Assembly (NCBI RefSeq): GCF_009730915.1
Contig: NC_052489.1
Coordinates: forward strand, 25,847,916 to 25,911,915
Length of the DNA: 64,000 bases
DNA from: Dioscorea cayenensis subsp. rotundata
Lineage: Eukaryota; Streptophyta; Magnoliopsida; Dioscoreales; Dioscoreaceae
Direction: 5' to 3'
Made by a program: the position numbers and the translations under genes. The first letter of the stretch is position 1. Each line of letters begins with the position of its first letter. The notes below the pieces were generated by a model that saw only the letters and a list, made by a program, of their open reading frames with translations, made no database searches and was not told the DNA's origin. Positions 13,374-26,290 of this stretch are shown in pieces.

Positions 13374-14270
13374 ATTTGTCCCAAAACTTATGTTGAGAGA
13401 GACACACTCTTTAAGAGAAGGTATAGGTTTTTTGTTATTGCCTCCAAATTGGGCAACCTCTGTAATATTCTTTCAAAACATCTATTATGATCATTAATTG
13501 TATGGGTGTATTTTAGGTTTCTCAAAGATACTCATCGACCTTTTTTGAGGAAAGGTGTAATTTTATGTTTGGTGTGAAAAATGTTCAATAAATAGTTGGA
13601 TTTTGGAATATACTTGGGAGAACTTTGATAAATCCTTCTCTTTGTTAGGTGTGTATGTTTGCATTTTAACTGTAGCAAAGATGGTTAAAGTTAAAAGGGC
13701 AATTCTGATGTGACGTGAACTTTCAAAGTCATCCGAGGATGTCATATGTGCACTTGGGCCAGCCTGAAACGTAATTGATGTTAATTTCTTCAATTAATAT
13801 CTGTGAGTGTTTATTAGTAAAATTATTAGTGTTAAATAATAAGTTTTTAATTCTATAAAATTTACAAATAAAGTTGTAATTTGTCATCAATTTTTAAATT
13901 TTTTTTTATCATTACTTACTGTTTATATTTTGAAAATAGAAAGTTTTCCTTCTCTGATAAAGGTAAGCCAGTACCAGCAGCCCAAATTTCGCATCGGAGT
14001 TGTTGGCTGAAAGGATGATGATACGTGTCAAAATCTAGTCCGTGAGATTTTAATCTTTCTCTCGTAGAATTCGTACCGTATTATATAAATTCATAAACAA
14101 GGCCTAGATTTCCTTCCTTCTCTTTCTCCATTCGACTCTTCTCTTGTTGTTTGCTAGGGTTTCTCTGCCCTTCCGTTGATCTCCTCTCGCTCTTCTCCCT
14201 CGATCGTATTTTTGGATCGATCTATCATTTTCTTTTCTGCTGTTCTTTGAGGTTTCGCCGCGTTGAATCC
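13374..14270. other. SCYL1 3' UTR, spacer and TFIIS 5' region
   Basis: Contains the SCYL1 3' UTR (AATAAA-like site near 13586), AT-rich spacer and the TFIIS 5' region. From about 14100 the sequence turns pyrimidine-rich with a CTAGGGTTT leader motif typical of plant 5' UTRs. No other gene is seen. Confidence 0.6.
14082..14089 (+). promoter_or_regulatory. Candidate TATA box for TFIIS gene
   Basis: TATATAAA-like octamer about 180 bp upstream of the TFIIS start codon, followed by a CT-rich leader. Position and sequence fit a plant core promoter. No experimental support. Confidence 0.45.
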
Positions 14271-14884
14271 ATGGAAAAGGAGCTCCTTGACACTTTCGCG
14301 GCCGTCAAAAAGGCGGCCGATGCTGCCGCTGGCGATGGTAGCCCCGCTGCGGCCGATCGCTGTGTCGATGCGCTTAATGAGCTTAGAAGGATTCCTGTTA
14401 CCATGAAGGATCTCGTGAACACGCAGGTGCTTACTAATTTCTCTTTTACTTCAATCCGATTAAAGTTCATTTTTTTTGGTCTATTTATTGGTTAATTTTG
14501 ATTGTAATTTCTTGCGGTGTTTGGTTTTCCTAGAAACTCTGAAAGAAAAGGGTTCTGTTATTATGATTGTCATGCTCATCTAATCAAGATGAGTTTTTGG
14601 ATCTGATAAAAGGAAAATTTCTTGAAAATTTCTTGTTATCTAATGATAATTTTTCCTGCGATGGTCGATGATCCATGTATGTTGGTTCCGAATAAGTATC
14701 TCCTGATTTTCTCTCTTCCTGTTATTTTCAATTGTGTGTATTTCTGTTTGATGTGTGGTTTTATTTTGGGTCCCGGTGGATGGTAGGAAAGGTAAAGCTC
14801 AACTCTTGCTGGGAGAGCAAGCAAGTGTCTCTACTTTCAGATGCATCACTTTAGATTCCTTCTTGCTTTTTGGTAACCTTTTTA

Positions 14885-14919
<35 letters not shown>

Positions 14920-17900
14920 ACTTGCAAGTTTATTGCTTTCTCTCCATACATTCATGGGCAATGTTGTGCATTTTCTTTATTTAATCTTACATTTCTATGG
15001 TGGAATCTTGTTGAAAATTAGTTTACCAATAATGAAGTTTTTTTGGTGGTTAGATGAAGTGACAGCTTTAACAAATCAAGACTAGTCCTTTTTGATACAT
15101 GAATATGATATATTTTTCTACTTGCTCTTGAGACAGTCTATTTGCGTACATTCATTTTTTTATTTTTTTGTGACAAATGACTATTGATTTTACGTTAAAG
15201 TCGTACATTGCCTTTTTGTACAAGATTGTTTTGTTGTCATTTTATATAGAGTCATGATGGAAGGAGTTAACTAGATAAGAGTATTATGCGCTAATTGACT
15301 CTTTGTATCATATCTATTGCCTCTGAACTGGTTGAGCTTGTATAAGAGCTTACATTATCCTTTTATGGATTTTTTGAGCATATCATGCCATTTTTGTCTC
15401 AATCTTCTGTTTGGGCTGCCTTCAGTTTATAAAATTTTTAGATGTTTTCATACCTGTCTCTTGTCTATCTTTTATGTTCTTTTTAATTTGAATATGTTTC
15501 GGTGTTATATCATTGGAACACTTGATGATTCCACACCTGAATTGCTTTCATGCACTTGCTTGTTTTGAATTATTGAGTGACAACGGGGAAATTGAATTTT
15601 TTAAATCACAAATGCAAACTCATAGCATCAAACATAGATGAAAAGGGTATGCTTTTATAGGGCATTGCTAATTTTATCAGCAAGTTATATTTTAAAAAAA
15701 AATACATGCTGTTCATGAGCATTAGTAATTTTTTGTTCATCATGTGGCACATCTTGGAACCAAAGTATAAGTTGCATGACATACCTTTAAGGACCACCTG
15801 CAGTTGAAATGCGATATTATAACAACTTCGAGCCTTCAAATGTCCAAATATCAGGTACATAATAGAACTTTTTGGGATAACCGAAATAAATGTTACATAC
15901 CATCTACTTTAGAATTATTAGAGAATTAAAAACTGAAGTTTGATTACTTCAAACATGCAAATATGATGGATATGCATAGGACATCCCTCTTTGTCGTTTA
16001 ATATTGATGGACAGTTTTTGTTCTGGCTGGCAAGTCTCTGCATGTGTTATATCAGTGTGTTGATTTGATTTTAGGTATTTTTCAGGAACAACAAGAAGTT
16101 GTTGAACAATAAATGATTTGACTCTTGGATTCCTTGATTATTCTGAGACTGGATTCTTCTAATCCAATTTTCCAATTTGCTTTTACAATAAATTTTGTAG
16201 TTTTTTTTTAAAAATTTGGAATATGTGATGGTTCTTTTTGGCAAATGAATTTTTTTGTATTGTATCTTATATTTTGCTTTGGCACATACTGTGAAAACAT
16301 GACCTTCTCATACCTTGTTCTTGCAAAGTTGCAGTTTTATTGTCTTCCTCTTCAAGAAATTTTTTCATTTATATTGCAAATACTTTGAGTCACTGCACAC
16401 CTATTTTGACGTATTTTTCTCTCTCCAGTATGCTTACATGATCCATTTTTATTTGGAAATTTTGTATTTATCCTTTTTTTTTCTTTGTCATGTTGATGGA
16501 AGCTTATTTACCCACTATTACCTAGAAATCTTAAAGAGGTATACAAAAAAAATTTGCCACAAATCTGACACTGTGTTAGGGTCAGAAACATTTTGTGTCA
16601 CATTGTAAGCCTTCAGTGAAATTAGGTTGGCTGATTTATGTGGTTAATTGGTAACCAGTAAGTTTGGTCCCGCCACACGTTTTCTCTTATTTTTTTTCCT
16701 GTTAAATATGTTAATGAATATGTGAGTATGGGTTACATTGGAGCATCTGTATGTTAAAACTGCAAGGTTGTCCTGAAACTTTTACATGTCGTTTTAGTGG
16801 GAATTAATTTTCATTGTTCTTTTTATTGTGAGCACAAGACGAACAGAGTTTCAAAAAGTTATTTTTAGGAACTGTTCTGGCTAGATATTAAAGTTTTTGT
16901 TGTTTCTCTAGTCACAATATTTTAAGCAAGCAGTTGGAAGGTCATACCTGCCTGCAAGATGGGTGAAATTTCTTTAAAGTGGGCTTTCCTCTAAAATTGC
17001 ATATTGTTTCCATACATGTTTTTCCTTGATAATTCTTGCCTTATTAATTTGGATATTACTGTGAATCTGTTCTAATATTTGCCTTCTACAAGTGCCTTTT
17101 GAAATGGAAGCAATGACATCCTGTTGGTCATTTTCATTGAACATAAAAGGTTATCTTAGATTTCATATGCTTTTATTGTTGTGCTTGCATGTTTTTGCTT
17201 GCACGCGCACAATGTGGAATTGTTGTTGCTCGTTTTTGCTCCTGCTATGTTTGTGAAAGTGATCCTCTTTCTCACATGTTCTCCATTACATGTTCAGGTT
17301 GGCAAACGCCTTCGTGCTCTCAAAAAACATCCGAATGCAAGGATTCAAGCTGTTGCTACTGATGTATTGGAGTACTGGAAAACCAAAGTTATTGAAGAAT
17401 CAAGTGATAAGAAACTTGGTGTTTCAGATAATAAGAATGATTCAAGAACTGAAGCCAAGCCTGAAAGATCAGAGCAGAGGAAGGATGTGAAGACTTCAAA
17501 TGCTGCAACCGTGAAAGCTGATATGTCTTCAAAATCAGAAGGTAAGGCAGAAAAGACTACAAAGCCGGGGCCTATTAAAACCGAGAAGAATGCCAGGAGC
17601 GCAGTTGAACAAGCAAATGATGGTGAAAGAACACCGATTGGTGAGAAACATGCTTCTGTTGCAAAGAAGCCGTTACCATCCACTGTTGAACCTCCGAGGC
17701 TCACGAAGATGATCAAATGCAATGACCCTCAGCGTGATAAGGTTCGGGATCTTCTGGCCCAGTCGTTTGCAAAAGTTTCTGACGAGACCACCAAGAGCAA
17801 TCGGGAGGAAGTGAGAAACATTCTGGATGAAGTAGATGCTTGTGATCCCATCCGTGTAGCGGTTACAGTAGAGTCTGTGTTGTTTGAAAAGTTGGGCCAC

Positions 17901-18260
17901 TTCAACGGCGCCCAGAGAGTGAAACTTCGATCTATAATGTTCAATCTGAGGGATGATAAAAACCCTGATCTGAGAAGAAGAGTTCTCATCGGCGATGTTA
18001 AACCAGAGAGACTGATTGATATGCCAGCTGAAGAGATGGCCAGTGATGAGCGGAAACTCTCGAACAAACAGATCAAAGAGAAGGCTTTGTTCGAATGTGA
18101 GCGTGCAGGAGCTCCAAAAGCTTCAACTGATCAGTTTAAATGCGGTCGCTGCGGGCAGAGGCAGACAACATACTATCAATTACAAACTCGGAGTGCAGAT
18201 GAACCCATGACAACCTTTGTTACCTGTGTGAACTGCAATAATCATTGGAAGTTCTGTTAA
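14271..18260 (+). CDS. TFIIS: Transcription elongation factor TFIIS
   Basis: Nuclear factor that rescues arrested RNA polymerase II by stimulating transcript cleavage. Exons 14271-14426 (156 nt, 52 codons) and 17298-18260 give 372 residues. The 2871-bp intron splits the N-terminal LW domain between VNTQ and VGKRLRAL. Residues 1 to about 85 form the N-terminal helical bundle, then a charged linker (about 90-190), the central polymerase-binding domain starting near DPQRDKVRDLLAQ, and a C-terminal zinc ribbon with Cys334, Cys337, Cys362 and Cys365. The invariant acidic pair that acts in the polymerase active site lies in RSADEP (Asp353-Glu354). Length and domain order match plant TFIIS, so the gene looks intact. 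The intron contains only AT-rich DNA and a (TA)n run. Confidence 0.95.
14888..14917. repeat. (TA)n microsatellite in TFIIS intron
   Basis: About 15 TA units. Confidence 0.95.
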
Positions 18261-19582
18261 TTGCTCTTTTGACAGGGTAGGTAGCAATCTTCTTTATTGG
18301 GTATTTTCTTTCTTTTTTTTTCTTGCTCTTTTTGTTAGAAATTCAGATTTATGAACTAGTTTTTGTTGTAATTCCCTTTGCTCCTTGTGGACAAACAGTT
18401 GGAGGATTTAATTGGAAGTCAAATTTAAGATTTTCAAAATGTTTAATGTTATCTTTAAGATGGGCAAATTTTTGCATGATACCATTGTTTATTGTATTGC
18501 TGCAATATTGATTATAAGATGACATTGATAATCTGGTCCTGTTGTTCAACGAGTGCACTATGCACCGTGCTAGATTATTTAAAAAGTTGTAAAACAAAGA
18601 ACTTAGCCTAGTAAATGGCTCTATGAATAACTCTTCTTTCTTTGAAATTATTTTAGTATGTTACTATAACTCTGCTATTAAATTGAAAATAATAAAATTT
18701 GAATTTATTCAGAAAGGATAATTAAAGGCCATTTTGTGTATACCTCTATGAGATTTTCTTTGTTTTGCATGACATTTAAATTTCATTATATTTACACATG
18801 ACTCCTCCAAGGCTTTGTATTCTTAAAACCCATGACATTAGGTAAAAGCCTCTAACTCATAGTTAAGATTGATTTTAGCCAATTTTGTGTAGTATTTTAG
18901 TTATCTCCACACAAATAAAACCATGAGAGACTTTTCTTTAAGATGAAGGGCTTTTCTCAAAGTGAGAGTGAAGGGCTTCTATAGTTTTTTTCAATAAATT
19001 TTTAAATTAAAAAAATCTAAACATTAGGTTTAAGTCATATACACTTGTAAGTAGATTACTATTTTTTAAAAATGTTTATTTACAGCTATTGAATGATGAT
19101 CCAACAGCTATTATTTATATAGATACTGTACAGATTTATTGTTCATGATTACTATGCATGATTGTATAATATTATTTGATACTGTTTATCACTGTTTATG
19201 AATAAATTTTAACTCTCTGGATGATGGAACACCTCTAGATTTTAAAAAATTTATATATATTTTGTTTGCCTCCTTTCAATCTTACTAATCTAAAGATTAT
19301 ATACCAAAAAAACAGTTTAAGGAGTTGTGTAAGATTATGGAAAGTCAATGAGGTTTCCAAAAATAAATAAATAAATAAAATCTTAATTAATTAGTGAACA
19401 AATCAATAAGTCTAATCAACAAAATTTGTATTTAATTTTTTTTAAAAAAAAAAAAGATAAACCACGGTAGCATTAGCATACTGGCATTAAAAACAAATTA
19501 GGCAAAATTTGAATTTAATTAATGTTAATAAACTAAGTTTAAAATAAAAAAGGAACAAAACGGGGGCTGAATCATATTCATA

Positions 19583-19637
<55 letters not shown>

Positions 19638-19878
19638 GAAAACATCATCTAGGAACGTTTTTAGATTTTAAATCTATGGATGTTTTTAAATCTAAGCCGT
19701 TGGATTATCCGATGGTTGATTGATTATATAAACATTGTACACTTTTTTACTGATCACTGTACAACACTGTAGAACGCGGTTTCTACAGTTCATAATGATA
19801 AGAGCCGTCAGATTTTCATCCGATGATTACTATGGACATTCCTAGATTTGAAATACAGGGATGTCCCTAGATGATGGG

Positions 19879-19917
<39 letters not shown>

Positions 19918-20151
19918 TTGTGAATTGATTGTGTTTCTGGTGGTCTGTGAGAGATTTCCTCGTTGAGGGAGGGTGTGCCCTAGGACTACGTTCTTAACCA
20001 TCGCCGGCGAACCGGAGGCCGGTGGCGGAGAGGGAGCCATTAGCGGCTCTAGCTTTGTGAAGCGGCGGAGGCTGAGACGCAGAGGACTCTATCGAGCATC
20101 TGTTTTCTCTCTTAAGCTGCATAAAGTTCCGATCTTTGGAGAATAGGGGCC
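18261..20151. other. AT-rich spacer containing a MITE
   Basis: Holds the TFIIS 3' UTR, AT-rich non-coding DNA, the MITE at 19636-19879 with its flanking TA runs, and from about 19920 a GC-richer 5' leader of the next gene (GCCGGCGAACCGG near 20002). No coding sequence recognised. Confidence 0.6.
19583..19914. mobile_element. MITE embedded in a (TA)n microsatellite (Micron-like arrangement)
   Basis: A roughly 244-bp body (19636-19879) is bracketed by TA runs at 19583-19635 and 19880-19914. Its ends form an imperfect inverted repeat of about 40 bp: the left end contains CATCATCTAGGAACGT, and the right end in reverse complement contains CATCATCTAGGGACAT. There is no coding capacity. Rice Micron elements are the known case of MITE-like elements flanked by TA microsatellites. 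Whether this one belongs to that family or only shares the niche is inference. Confidence 0.7.
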
Positions 20152-21612
20152 ATGAAGGCTGGGAGAAAGAACCTGAAGAAGGCCGTGGAAGAAGACGGGC
20201 TCGCTCTCCAGGAAGGTCAGAGCATCATGCAAGTCGTATCTCTTCGAGGTTCCAATCTCATTGAGGTCTAACATCTGCTTCCTAGATTCATGCAGAGGAG
20301 TATTTTTGTTCCTTATCCGTGATAAAAATACAGAATTTCATATGCTTGTTCTTATGTGGAGTATTATGAATTTGTCACCTATTTTTGCTGATTGAATTGG
20401 TAGAAGTATTCGGAGAGGTTTCTTTTCCTTGGTTGAACTCCAAAAGCTTTTTTTGCCAACTGGGACTGTTCTCTTTTACTATGGTCTTGTTTTGATAAAT
20501 TTGATTGATTGATTGATTGATTGTTAATGCGTATTCTTTTTATTGTTCATCTCTTAGGTCATGGATGCAAAAGGTGTAAAATCTTTGGCTCTATTCCCAG
20601 CCAAATTTCAGAAAAGCTTCTGGATTAAGAGAGGTTATTTCTTAACACGAAAGTTTCTTGTTTTGCTATCCAGTTTTAGAACATTCACATTTGTGGGTTG
20701 ATGGTGTATGTTTATCTAGGAGAATTATACTCCCATGAATTTGTTGTAACAGAGACTTGATTTTTTATTGTGAAATGATGATGTTTCAATTTTTGTTTAG
20801 GGAGTTATGTTGTGGTAGATGACAGTGGGAGGGAGAAGGCTCTTGAATCTGGTAGCAAAATAGCATGTGTGGTTTCGCAAGTTCTTTTTCATGAGCAAGT
20901 TCGGGCCCTTGAAAAATCTTCCCAGTGGTGAGATTCCTGATGCTTTCTTCTTCTTCTTATCATTTCTTTTACTTGTCATTTTGTCATAACATAGTATCAA
21001 ATAGTTCATGTCTCCTATGATGCTAATGACTCGAAAATTTCAACTAGTTTTTATGTTTCTGCATTTAGACCCAGAAATGTTTTCTTTAAAGAAGGACAAA
21101 ATATATATATATATATATATATATTTGGACAAGCAGTTGGAGTAATCAATCACTAGAAGGCATTTATTCTTTAGGTAGTCAGTGCTCTCTTTTGTTGAGG
21201 AGATTTTACTAATTTGATTGACCTCGAGATATTGGTGATGTTTAAACATTGAGGGAATACTTTAATATGAAATTGTGGCTTTGGCCATGGAAAATCTAGT
21301 CCCAATTTGTTCTGGTATGGTTTCCTGTATGTTTAATAATGGGCTCATGCAGTTCTCATGTATTTGAATAACTTCTGTTCTTTGTCTATGTAATAATATG
21401 TTTGATGTGATCATCACAGGCCAACAATCTTTCAAACAAAAACTGCCAATGAATGTAAGGACCTTCCAGAACCGTCAAGATCAGAGATTGATCACGAATT
21501 AAGTTCTGACGATGAGGATGGCCTTCCTCCACTTGAGGCAAATTTGAACAGAAACAATCCTTTAGAGCTATACTCAGATTCTGATTCTTGCGTAGATTCA
21601 GATGGCTCCTAA
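20152..21612 (+). CDS. EIF1AD: EIF1AD-type OB-fold protein (S1-IF1 domain)
   Basis: Small RNA-binding-fold protein related to translation factor eIF1A. The family is nuclear or cytoplasmic with a poorly defined role. Exons 20152-20265, 20558-20633, 20801-20927 and 21420-21612 total 510 nt, giving 169 residues, and every junction keeps frame. The start MKAGRKNLKKAVEE is basic, as in plant homologues. Residues about 20-105 form the OB fold (IMQVVSLRGSNLIEVMDAKG, then ALFPAKFQKSFWIKRG, then the VLFHEQVRALEK helix). The tail is acidic and Ser-rich (LSSDDEDGLPPLE; YSDSDSCVDSDGS). The N-terminal block and length match Arabidopsis At2g40780 as I recall it. The gene is convergent with the EDR4-like gene. 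The first intron contains a short (ATTG)n run near 20507. Confidence 0.92.
21101..21124. repeat. (TA)n microsatellite in EIF1AD intron
   Basis: About 12 TA units in the third intron. Confidence 0.9.
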
Positions 21613-22296
21613 GTAGCCGAAAATTTGATTGTCGATGGGTCTGACTGATCTTGGAGTAATCTTGGAGAGGGGAAGAGGTATACCAGGGAGTTCAATCTGA
21701 ACCAGAATGAGAGTCATATCATTTGAACAGAAGCACAAAGCACTGGTTCATCTGTGATTGTTGTTTTACTTTTCAACTGTGACCTATTTAAGGGCCTTTT
21801 TTTGTTCTTGTCATTCTTTTACTCTATTTTGAATGGATATCTTGTTTTCGTAGGGGACTCCTTGAACCATGCTGAGGTTCACTTGTGTGTCCACTGAAAG
21901 GCAAAGTGACAGTTAGCTATGTTGTTCTTATTAGCAAATCATGCAAGGTTCTGGATTTTGTTGGAATAAGTGGTTTGGTTTTTCTCAATGCTTGTGTAAA
22001 ATTGAGAGTCTATTTATCAAAATTAACACAATCCATTTCTGTTTGGGTTACCGAGTCTCCTTTACAACTGCCAATGAAATGTGATCTTTAGATATCTCAT
22101 AAGTGCAACAGAAGTATCATAATTTATTTGCACAACAAATTACAGAAATAATAATAATAAAAATAATAAACAATAGTTTCTTAATAACTACATGAACAGC
22201 TGGTTTTCAAGCAATCGTGTGAAAGGAAAACAACATGAACAAAAGCCATCTTTATCATCTATACATCATAAAGTGTAAGAACTATAAACAAACCAA
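21613..22296. other. Convergent 3' region between EIF1AD and EDR4-like genes
   Basis: Contains the two 3' UTRs facing each other. Nothing else is recognised. A short open frame at 21885-22091 has no protein-like features. Confidence 0.6.
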
Positions 22297-25286
22297 TCAA
22301 TGCCAATTACCATCTGTCTGCAATTGATTTTTTTGAGGAGCAGGAGCAGTTCTTCTACTGGCATTAATTTTGATCTTCAAATTCTCCAATCCATGATTCA
22401 ATTCCCTCACTCCCCTCTTCATTATTCCTTGCAGTGGAGCACCAGCCTTTCTAGTTTTAAACTTCTTTGGAGACTGATCTTCCTCATATTTTTGCATGAA
22501 ACTTGGAGAAGCTTCATCTGCAGAATGCCTGTTCAGAATTGATGCTCCCTTCCCTCTATGTCTCTCCTGCAGATTTCCATAGACATCTTGCATCGGTTGT
22601 TCGAACAATCGCGTTTTCAGTAACTCCCTCGCTGAATGGTACCCCATGAGCCTATGAAGAGGCGAAGCAGCCCTTTGCTTATCACTACCAGTGCTCCTCC
22701 GATCAGTATTCTGCACAATCTCAATCTCAGTCGAACAGCTATTATCCAAAGAGAGATCATACTCTTCGGTATAAGAAATCGGGTCTCCCTGAAGAACATC
22801 ATCATTATTGTCAATTTCACTTGGTGGATGGATTGCCTCAGCAGAAGTCAGAGGATCAGTATAAGCTCTCCTGTTAAACAGAAACACAATAACTTCAGAG
22901 CAGTCACCACACCGCAGCTTCTGCTTGCTTCCTGAAACAAGAATATCTGCTGGCAGCTGAAGCAATCTTGAACAATTTGTACAAACAACAAATGGTGCAC
23001 CTCCCAACATCGGAAGGCAATGGCGCTTGGCCCGTGGCTTCTTGTCCTTGCCATGAGTCTTCTCCGACTCATAGCCATCACCTCTCTGTGAATTGTGATA
23101 GCATGGAACCTCTGAAGATTGGCTACTCATACTGTGAGAACTAGAGTAACATGGTCCACTATGGCAGCAGGACTGAGGGGGTAAACAATGGAGGCAGGAA
23201 CTGCAGGGCTGACCGGAGAACGGTATTCTTGAGAACTGGCACTGTTGTGGCATGCAACACACTTGATGTCCAGAATAATGGGGGTGCATCATCGGCTGAC
23301 TATGTGCATTGCTGCTGAGATGAGCACTGTGTTTCATTTTCTGATCATACAATCCACCCAGTTGATATCTTAGCTTACTAACTTTCCATAGTAACTCCTC
23401 TCGTTCATTTTTGACACTCTTCAACTTGGTGCCAGAAATGCCATTCTGATATTGGAGTGAATCAGGATAGAAGTTTGAACCTCTTGAAGTCGATCGAGAA
23501 GGCCCACCATTTTCTGATTCAAGCCAATTCCGGACGGAATAAAATTCATCTGAGTCAAATGAACTTCTCCACCCTTGTCCATGAGTTCTGATTTCTGAAG
23601 ATAATTCATCTGCATTTGAATCAGAGGTACCATCAATAGCTGAGTCAGGACCGTCTTTTAATGGGTTTGATGCAAGGCTTTTGCCTTCAAGATGCCGTTC
23701 AGAACTGCTAGACATGTGCCGTTTGTGATGGACATCCGAAGTGCTAGTCATGCCATTTGTTCCTGTGGCATCATCTCCTTTGTGATGTTCATCCAAAGTA
23801 CTAGTCATGACACTCGCTCCTATCAAACTGTCCCCTTCACAATGTTTATGGAAAGTGCTACTCATATAATTTGCTCCTATGGCATTGCCGTCATTGTGAC
23901 GTTCATCAAAAGTACTAATCATGTCATTTGCTCCTATGAAACTGTCATTGTTATCGCAATGTCCACGGGAAGGGCTACTCATATCATTTGTACTTATGAC
24001 ATTGTTGCCTTTGTGATGTTCATCCAAAATTCTGTTCATGCCATTTGCTGCTATGAAATTGTCCCCTTCACAACGTTCATAAAAAATGCTACTCATATTA
24101 TTTGCTCCTACGACAGTGTCCCCTTTGCGATGTTCATCAAAAGTGCTACTCATGCCATTCAATTCTCTGGCATTGTCAACTTTGCAATGTTCATTGAAGG
24201 TGCTAACAATGGCATTTGAGTCTATGACACAACCCCCTTGAAGATGTTCTTCAGAACCACTAGCCGTGTCATTTGATTCAATAGCATTCTCTTGTTCCTC
24301 CTCTTTAGCATTAGCAGAATGCAGAATTCTTCGTCTTCTGTAAGCTCTTCGGGAAATTACTTCAAGGTTCTCTTCAGCATCATTAGTCATACCATTTGTT
24401 CCCAAGGCATCAGCTCCTTCCCTTCCTTCAATATCAGATGAATAAAGAAATCTTCGGTCTCTGTAAGTAGTAACATTTGTTACCACGGCGTCTGCCTTTT
24501 CTTCCTCATCAGCTGAATCAAGAACAATCTGGTGCCCAATAGTTCTTCGAGATAAGCTCGAATGTCTATTCCAAACACGATCACTGTATCCATCATCTGA
24601 GGAAGAGACACTACCATCATAAGTTTGATAGCTTCTAGCAGATGGGGATCTTGAGCCACCAGTAAGCTCATCATGAACTGCTGTTTTGCCAACCTTATTC
24701 TGCTCTGATGAAACACTTGGGCTATCAGAGCCTTGCTTTCCAGGTTTCAGAGACTTCTCCAATTCTTCATTCAAAGAAGAATCAGGACCAGTATTATTTC
24801 TCATGCTATGATTTTGTCCAACATACTCTGAATCATCCTTCTGAACATTTTGTCCAGCGTTTGTGGAAGTGGACTTGAGATTTGAAACTATTATCTCTTC
24901 TTCTACTTGGCCTTCTTCAACCTCTGATGACTCTGCATTCGAAGAGCAAGGTACTGATTGTTTCACAGAACTTATGGACACATCATTTGAAGATTCAATT
25001 CTCGGTCTGGTATGAGCCTGATTTGCATCAACTGATCCAGAGATGACATTACCCCCATTAACATTGTACAACTTTGCTGCGCACCAGAAGACATTAATTG
25101 TGTAAATTTCATATCTAACAAGACCATCAAAACATGAAGGAAAACTAAAACTATGATATGTTGTTTACATTGAAGAACTTTCCCGCATCCACCACACTTG
25201 TATACTGGAATATGATCAAATTCCATGAGAAGCTTGAGACATTTTGGGCATTTGACGTAGCGAAATTTAGTGGCATAACTGCCCAT
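22297..25286 (-). CDS. EDR4-like zinc-ribbon protein with internal repeat array
   Basis: Homologue of plant ENHANCED DISEASE RESISTANCE 4-like proteins, which limit salicylic-acid-dependent defence and link to clathrin-dependent trafficking; that role is family knowledge. Coding exons 25169-25286 and 22297-25076 give 965 residues. The N-terminus has a C4 zinc ribbon (Cys13, Cys16, Cys31, Cys34). A long acidic, Ser-rich disordered stretch follows, including about ten degenerate 19-20-residue units around residues 298-500. Near residues 720-780 sits the plant-specific probable zinc-ribbon domain (DUF3133): LPMLGGAPFVVCTNCSRLL followed by LRCGDCSEV. The C-terminus is basic (RGVRELNHGLENLKIKI). 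A 5' UTR intron is likely, with donor near 26097 and acceptor near 25333 on the minus strand, placing the promoter beyond 26290. Confidence 0.9.
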
Positions 25287-25330
25287 GGCTGCCCGATGTA
25301 ACTAGAATATGATGATGCCAAGGTCTGTAA

Positions 25331-26097
25331 CTAAAACAAAAGACACTATTGAACAATTAGAAAGCACTTATTGCTTGCAAACCTATATACATCTTTGGTA
25401 AAGAAAAATTAAAAGATAAAAAACCATGCCAGCCATTAGATAAGCCATTTAGAAATAAACTTCTCATTGAACATGGAATAGTTAATGGAAATTCAGTGGG
25501 ATCTTTGTAAATTGGTTGAAAATATTACAAAAAGCATCCAAATTGAATCCAAATGCATTCAACCGATAAGCTCCCTCTGTTCTCTAATCACAGAAATTGT
25601 TAGAAACTTGTACAAATGAATTCTCAGTTCAAAGATCCAAGCTTTTCATGCAAGGAAAGAAGAAGATAGACCAAAGAAATTGAACAATTACTAAATTAGA
25701 AACTACAATCAGACACCCATCAAATCAGATCAACAAAATTAGCAAACTACAACCAAAAAGACCCCCCAAATGAACCGAATGGCATCTAAAACCCCAACGT
25801 TTCCAACAAATTCATCAATTCCATCAAAAACATCAAATCAGATCCAACACCACATCCAGCAACACCAGAAACAGTAATCAAAGGCCAAAAACAACACCAA
25901 AAAAAGTCATAAGAAAACAAACCTCAGAGAATGAAGCCTTCTATTCCATTACAAAACAGAGGCATAAACATTCAAAAAGGAAAACCCAAAAAGAACAATG
26001 TCAGCTCAAAATGATGAGTTGAAAGGGAAAGAAGAAATTTTAGGAAAAATAAAACAAGCACATAAATGGAATTAGCTGCAAATTTTGTTCACTCATT
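25331..26097 (-). other. Probable 5' UTR intron of EDR4-like gene
   Basis: On the minus strand a consensus donor (CTTGGCAG before GTAATG) at 26097-26098 pairs with an acceptor (TTTTAGTTACAG) near 25333. The enclosed DNA is AT-rich and non-coding. The leader exon beyond 26098 carries a (GGA)n-like run. Splicing is inferred from the signals alone. Confidence 0.5.
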
Positions 26098-26290
26098 ACC
26101 TGCCAAGAACTCTGACCAACTCCTCCTCCTCCTCCTCCTCCAGTCAATGCCGCGGATTTCAAGCTGCTTTGTTCCAAACTTCCAATGAACACTTCGATCC
26201 TTTCCTCTCCTTCTGTCTCTGTTCTTATTTATTGTTCTTATTTTTCCGTATGCCTCTTTAGTCAACGCTGTTGACTTTGAACCCAACCAC

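Noticed and set aside
19060-19260. Possible second copy of the 19.6-kb MITE
   Set aside because: Only vague word similarity (GGATGATGGA, CCTCTAGATT); no alignable ends.
23692-24219. 175-codon plus-strand open frame with repeated peptide
   Set aside because: It is the antisense shadow of the 19-residue repeat array in the EDR4-like gene.
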